A stretch of 64,000 bases of DNA from NCBI RefSeq assembly GCF_950100655.1, contig NZ_CATNLY010000034.1, positions 1 to 64,000 on the forward strand. Reading direction: 5' to 3'. Below the pieces are notes generated by a model that was not told the DNA's origin, searched no databases, and worked only from the letters and a program-made list of their open reading frames with translations. The position numbers were made by a program, and so were the translations under genes. Source of the stretch: Pleomorphomonas sp. T1.2MG-36. Lineage in GTDB: Bacteria > Pseudomonadota > Alphaproteobacteria > Rhizobiales > Pleomorphomonadaceae. Of the stretch, positions 60,364 through 64,000 are shown piece by piece; position 1 is the first letter of the stretch, and each line of letters starts with the position of its first letter.

Positions 60364-62559
60364 TCAGAACGAGGAGGTAATACCGCGCTCGTCGAACACG
60401 TTCTTGACGAGCTCATTGTAAAGGCGGCCGATTCCCCACTGTTCTCCCGGCAGCGTCTTGATGCGGGCCTTCATCACCACGCCCGCCGCGGAGAACGAGA
60501 CAACCCCCCAAATATCGAGCGGTTCCAGTATGACGGCGCCCTTCGGCCCGTCCATCAGCCGGTCGAACGCCTCCCGCATGGCGGACTTCGCCTCTTCGAG
60601 ATCGGTCGCGTAGGCAACGTTGACCGACGCCGTGGCGAAGGCGAAGCCGCGCATGGCGTTCGAGACGCTGGTCACCGACGAGAAGGGGATGATGTGGTAG
60701 ACGCCGTCGGCATCCCGGATGCCGACCGATCGGATGGTCAGCCGGTCCACGGCGCCGGTGAGGCCGGCCACGGTGACGACATCACCCTCGTTCATGGCGT
60801 TTTCGAACTGGATGAAGGCGCCGGTGATGATGTCCTGCACCAGCTTCTGCGAGCCGAAACCGACGGCAAGGCCGACGACGCCGGCACCGGCGACCAGCGG
60901 CGCTATATCCACCCCGAGCTGGGACAGCGTGAGCATGGCGGCGATGATGACGAGGACGATCGAGAACGCATTGCGGAACAGCGACAGCAGCGTGCGCGTC
61001 CGCGCATTGGTGATCCGGCCGAGCGACGGGTTGAGCCGATACTCCACCCAGCTCGAAGCGGCGAGCCATATGCCGCCGGCAGCAAGCAGGATGATGACGG
61101 CCGAAAGGATGCGGCCGACCGCTTCCGTACCGCCATCCGACTGGAACCAGGCGATGAGGTTGAGGACGCCCCAGCTCTGCAGCAGCGTCGCCACCACGAT
61201 TGCCACCAGCAGCATGCGCATGGCGCGGAAGAACAGCGGCACCATCATGTTGAGCCGCGCTTCGAGCAGCGGCAGCGTCTTCTTGACGTCGGCCGGCAGG
61301 CGGACGCCGCCGGAGATGGCATGGGACAGCAAGCTGTCGACCAGCCCGCCGATGATGACGGCGAAGACCGTCTCGACCGTCGCCCAGGCCATGTAGTCGA
61401 CCGCGTCGAACGGACGGCTCACCCAGAGAACGAACGCCACGGCGAGGTAGACGATGACGATGACGTGCCAGCCGTGGATGAGAAGCGCCAGGATCGTGCG
61501 CAGGACCGAGCTTTTCACCGGCTCCAGCAAAGGGAACAGGCCGTTTCTCACATCGTCGCGCTTGGCGGTCACCAGTATCGTGGCGCCGATGAGCGTGATC
61601 AACACCACGGCAAGGCGGAAACCGATGCCGACGGAAAAGCCGATCGCCTTGTTGACCAGCGGGTGTGCCACCAGCACGCCATAGCCGAGGAAGCTGATCA
61701 GGCGGCTGAGCCAGAGGTACCAGAAGCGCGCCGTCGCCGGTTCGAGATTGAACACCCTCAACGCCGGCCGGCGATATTGCAGGACGGCGGCAAGGCAGCT
61801 CTTCAGGAACTCGATCACCACGAAGGCGTCGATGAACAGGCTCTGCATCAGGTCGATGCGGGCGCCGCCTGACGCGGCGATGGCGTAGGCCGACGTGCCG
61901 AACCAGGCGAGACCGATCACGGCCCAGTCGATCAGGAGGGCAAGGCCGCTCCAGACGACCCGGCGCGGAAAAGGCTTGTCCTTGGCCATCCGTTCGACGG
62001 CGCCAAGCGGAAAGCGGGCGATGAAACGGGCAACGTTCAGCGTGGCGAAGGCAAAGACGATGATGATCGCAAGCGCAAGGCCCTGCTCTTGCACACCTTC
62101 CCAGTTGACCGCCGCGCTACCGTCGAAAAGCCGCGTCAGATTGCCGAGACCGCGACCGATCTTCAGCACCACCTCGACCACCTGCCGAGAGAGATCCTGC
62201 GTCACCGATCCGATTTCACGGGCAAGCGGCACGGCTGGCCTGTCTGCAGCGTCCGTCGTCGTCGTCGCATCGCTCGAGGATGCGGCGGCATCGCCCACCG
62301 CCGGCTGGGCCAGCTTTTCGAGCTCGCCGATCAGAACGGCGCGCGCGGCATCGTCCTTCAGGATGTCGATCAGGGCTTTCGCCGCCCCAGGAGACGTCGC
62401 GGGCGGACCGGCCGTCGCGCCCTCTCCCGTCGCAGCCGGTTGGGCCGGAACCGCGACTTGCGGCAAGGAAGGAACCGTCTGCGCCGATGCGCCGAAAGGA
62501 AGCGCGAGAGCGACGACCAGGACAAGGAAGCGGAATATGGGCATGATTCGTTGGATCAT
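60364..62559 (-). CDS. large mechanosensitive channel of MscS type
   Basis: About 731 residues. A signal peptide (MIQRIMPIFRFLVLVVALALPFGASA) is followed by a Pro/Ala-rich periplasmic segment, then about eight to eleven helices. The conserved MscS core is in the C-terminal third: GVDIAPLVAGAGVVGLAVGFGSQKLVQDIITGAFIQFENAMNEGDVV, with the Gly/Ala-rich pore helix and the beta domain. It releases solutes under osmotic downshock. The start is uncertain: 62589, 62559 and 62544 are possible; 62559 gives a good signal peptide. Confidence 0.88.
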   Translation of the reverse strand: MIQRIMPIFRFLVLVVALALPFGASAQTVPSLPQVAVPAQPAATGEGATAGPPATSPGAAKALIDILKDDAARAVLIGELEKLAQPAVGDAAASSSDATTTTDAADRPAVPLAREIGSVTQDLSRQVVEVVLKIGRGLGNLTRLFDGSAAVNWEGVQEQGLALAIIIVFAFATLNVARFIARFPLGAVERMAKDKPFPRRVVWSGLALLIDWAVIGLAWFGTSAYAIAASGGARIDLMQSLFIDAFVVIEFLKSCLAAVLQYRRPALRVFNLEPATARFWYLWLSRLISFLGYGVLVAHPLVNKAIGFSVGIGFRLAVVLITLIGATILVTAKRDDVRNGLFPLLEPVKSSVLRTILALLIHGWHVIVIVYLAVAFVLWVSRPFDAVDYMAWATVETVFAVIIGGLVDSLLSHAISGGVRLPADVKKTLPLLEARLNMMVPLFFRAMRMLLVAIVVATLLQSWGVLNLIAWFQSDGGTEAVGRILSAVIILLAAGGIWLAASSWVEYRLNPSLGRITNARTRTLLSLFRNAFSIVLVIIAAMLTLSQLGVDIAPLVAGAGVVGLAVGFGSQKLVQDIITGAFIQFENAMNEGDVVTVAGLTGAVDRLTIRSVGIRDADGVYHIIPFSSVTSVSNAMRGFAFATASVNVAYATDLEEAKSAMREAFDRLMDGPKGAVILEPLDIWGVVSFSAAGVVMKARIKTLPGEQWGIGRLYNELVKNVFDERGITSSF

Positions 62560-62631
62560 TCGGCCAAACTGCCCCCCTGTCTTGCCCAAAAGAGGGCAGT
62601 GCGCAAGCCGGCCACTCGGGGCAACGTACCA

Positions 62632-64000
62632 TCAGCCCTCGAGTTCCTCGCGCAGCATCTCCAGCCGCAGCCATTCTTCCTCCGCCGCGGCCAGCGCCGC
62701 TTCGGTGGCGGTGAGCTTTTCGGTCGCCGAGGCGAACAGCTTGGGATCGCGTGCGTAGAGAGCGGGATCGTCGAGCACGGCATGAAGGCGCTTGGCGTCT
62801 TCCGACAGGGCATCGATGCGGCCGGGCAGCGTCTCCAGGGCATGCTTGTCCTTGAAGCTGAGCTTCGAGCGCACTTTCGGCGCCGGAGCGGCCGAGGTTT
62901 CCTTCTTCGGCGCGGGAGCGGACTTCTCCGTCTTCCTCGCCTCGACACCCTTGCCCCGCTGCGCCAACATGTCGGTATAGCCGCCGGCATATTCGAGCCA
63001 GCGCCCATCCCCCTCGCTCATCACCACCGAGGCGACGACGCGATCGAGAAAATCGCGGTCATGGCTGATGACGATGATCGTGCCCTTGTAGTCACCAAGC
63101 AGTTCTTCCAGAAGATCGAGCGTTTCGAGGTCGAGATCGTTGGTCGGCTCGTCCAGCACCAGCATGTTGGACGGTTTGGCCAAGGCACGGGCCAGCATCA
63201 CCCGGCCGCGCTCGCCGCCCGACAACGCCGATAGCGGCGTCCGCGCCTGTTCGGGCGAGAATAGGAAGTCCTTCATGTAGCCGATGACGTGGCGCTTCTC
63301 CTCGCCGATCACCACCCAATCGCCCTTGCCCTCGGTGAGTGCGTCGGCGAGCGTCGTCTCGGGGTCGAGGCTGTCGCGCTTCTGTTCCAGCGTCTGCATG
63401 TCGAGGGACAGACCGAGCTTGACGGTGCCGCTATCCGGCACGAGATCGCCGGTGAGGAGCCTGAGCAGCGTCGTCTTGCCGGCGCCGTTGGGACCAACGA
63501 TGCCGATGCGGTCGCCGCGTGCCACGCGGATCGAAAAATCCTTGACGATCGGCCGATCGCCGAACGACTTGGAGATGGATTTCGCCTCGATCACCAGCTT
63601 CGACGACGCTTCGGACTCGGCCGCCGCCATCTTCACCGCGCCCTGCGGTCCACGGTGTTCGCGCTTTGCCGTGCGAAGATCGGCCAGGAGATCGACACGG
63701 CGGACGTTGCGCTTGCGGCGGGCGGTGACGCCGTAGCGCATCCAGTGCTCTTCCGCCTCGATCTTGCGGTCGAGCTTGACGAGGTCGCGCTCCTCTTCCT
63801 CCAGCACCTGGTCGCGCCAGGCCTCGAAATGGGAAAAGCCGCGATCGAGCGTGCGCGTCACGCCCCGATCCAGCCAGACGGTGGCGCGCGACAGGTTTTC
63901 CAGGAACCGGCGATCGTGCGAAATCAGCACCAGTGCCGACTTCATCGACTTGAGTTCGCTTTCCAGCCACTCGATGGCCGGCAGGTCGAGATGGTTGGTC
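62632..64000 (-). CDS. ABC-F family ATPase (Uup/EttA-like), N-terminal part beyond the window
   Basis: The gene is cut by the right edge, so only the C-terminal 456 or so residues are present. It opens at TNHLDLPAIEWLE, the end of the first nucleotide-binding domain's Walker B region, then the linker with basic coiled coil, and the complete second domain with Walker A GPNGAGKTT and signature LSGGERGRVML. The tail (about 100 residues with KKETSAAPAPK and a Leu/Glu-rich helix) resembles Uup. ABC-F proteins act on the ribosome or in mobile-element-related processes; no transmembrane domain is present. Confidence 0.9.
   Translation of the reverse strand, partial: TNHLDLPAIEWLESELKSMKSALVLISHDRRFLENLSRATVWLDRGVTRTLDRGFSHFEAWRDQVLEEEERDLVKLDRKIEAEEHWMRYGVTARRKRNVRRVDLLADLRTAKREHRGPQGAVKMAAAESEASSKLVIEAKSISKSFGDRPIVKDFSIRVARGDRIGIVGPNGAGKTTLLRLLTGDLVPDSGTVKLGLSLDMQTLEQKRDSLDPETTLADALTEGKGDWVVIGEEKRHVIGYMKDFLFSPEQARTPLSALSGGERGRVMLARALAKPSNMLVLDEPTNDLDLETLDLLEELLGDYKGTIIVISHDRDFLDRVVASVVMSEGDGRWLEYAGGYTDMLAQRGKGVEARKTEKSAPAPKKETSAAPAPKVRSKLSFKDKHALETLPGRIDALSEDAKRLHAVLDDPALYARDPKLFASATEKLTATEAALAAAEEEWLRLEMLREELEG

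Overview
The window is a high-GC chromosomal segment of an alphaproteobacterium of the order Hyphomicrobiales. The evidence is the gene content: a RirA-type iron regulator with an IRO-like box, the order lysC-ptsP-prfA-prmC-DUF4167, IalB and DUF1178 proteins, a type 2 ArgC, and an rRNA leader of the rhizobial kind. A nifB-nifS-nifV block behind a sigma-54/NifA-type promoter shows a diazotroph, or a relative of one. A free-living member such as the Pleomorphomonadaceae would fit, but that placement is a guess. No phage, transposase, CRISPR array or tRNA gene was recognised.

Layout. Bases 1-255 hold the promoter and leader of an rRNA operon that is read leftward out of the window. From 651 to 19.8 kb come envelope and housekeeping genes: an M23 peptidase, TerC, DUF554, clpB, rirA, secA, a parvulin foldase, argJ, mutT, a lone Flp pilin, comF, grxC, a nitrilase-family hydrolase, an L,D-transpeptidase and ubiG. 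From 20 to 32 kb lies an esterase, then lysC, ptsP (nitrogen PTS), prfA-prmC (peptide release and its methylation), a DUF4167 protein with an Asn-rich tract, typA, and an MFS exporter. From 32 to 49.5 kb are two LysE exporters, a chemoreceptor, argG, a GT39-like glycosyltransferase, ialB, rlmN, a tyrosine phosphatase, an RNA ligase-like phosphodiesterase, argC, leuD, ridA and several small domain-of-unknown-function genes. From 50.5 to 55.8 kb ahpC-ahpD runs divergently from nifBSV. The right end has an oxidoreductase, a ROK kinase, an MFS carrier, a flippase-like membrane protein, a large MscS channel and the 3' part of an ABC-F ATPase cut by the window edge.

How the genes work together. ArgJ, ArgC and ArgG are three arginine-pathway enzymes at scattered loci. 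NifB (NifB-cofactor), NifS (sulfur supply) and NifV (homocitrate) all serve FeMo-cofactor synthesis, although nifHDK and nifEN are absent from the window. AhpC and AhpD form a peroxide-reducing pair. PrfA and PrmC are translationally coupled. Most operons are short, and intrinsic-terminator hairpins separate many convergent pairs.

The most unusual material is non-coding. One repeat family occurs as two diverged copies (about 20.97-21.23 kb) and as an almost exact 99-bp tandem array (39.27-39.66 kb). A second family of about 125 bp occurs twice in opposite orientation (32.13 and 47.70 kb). In both families, base changes between copies tend to keep the hairpins paired, which suggests selection on structure.
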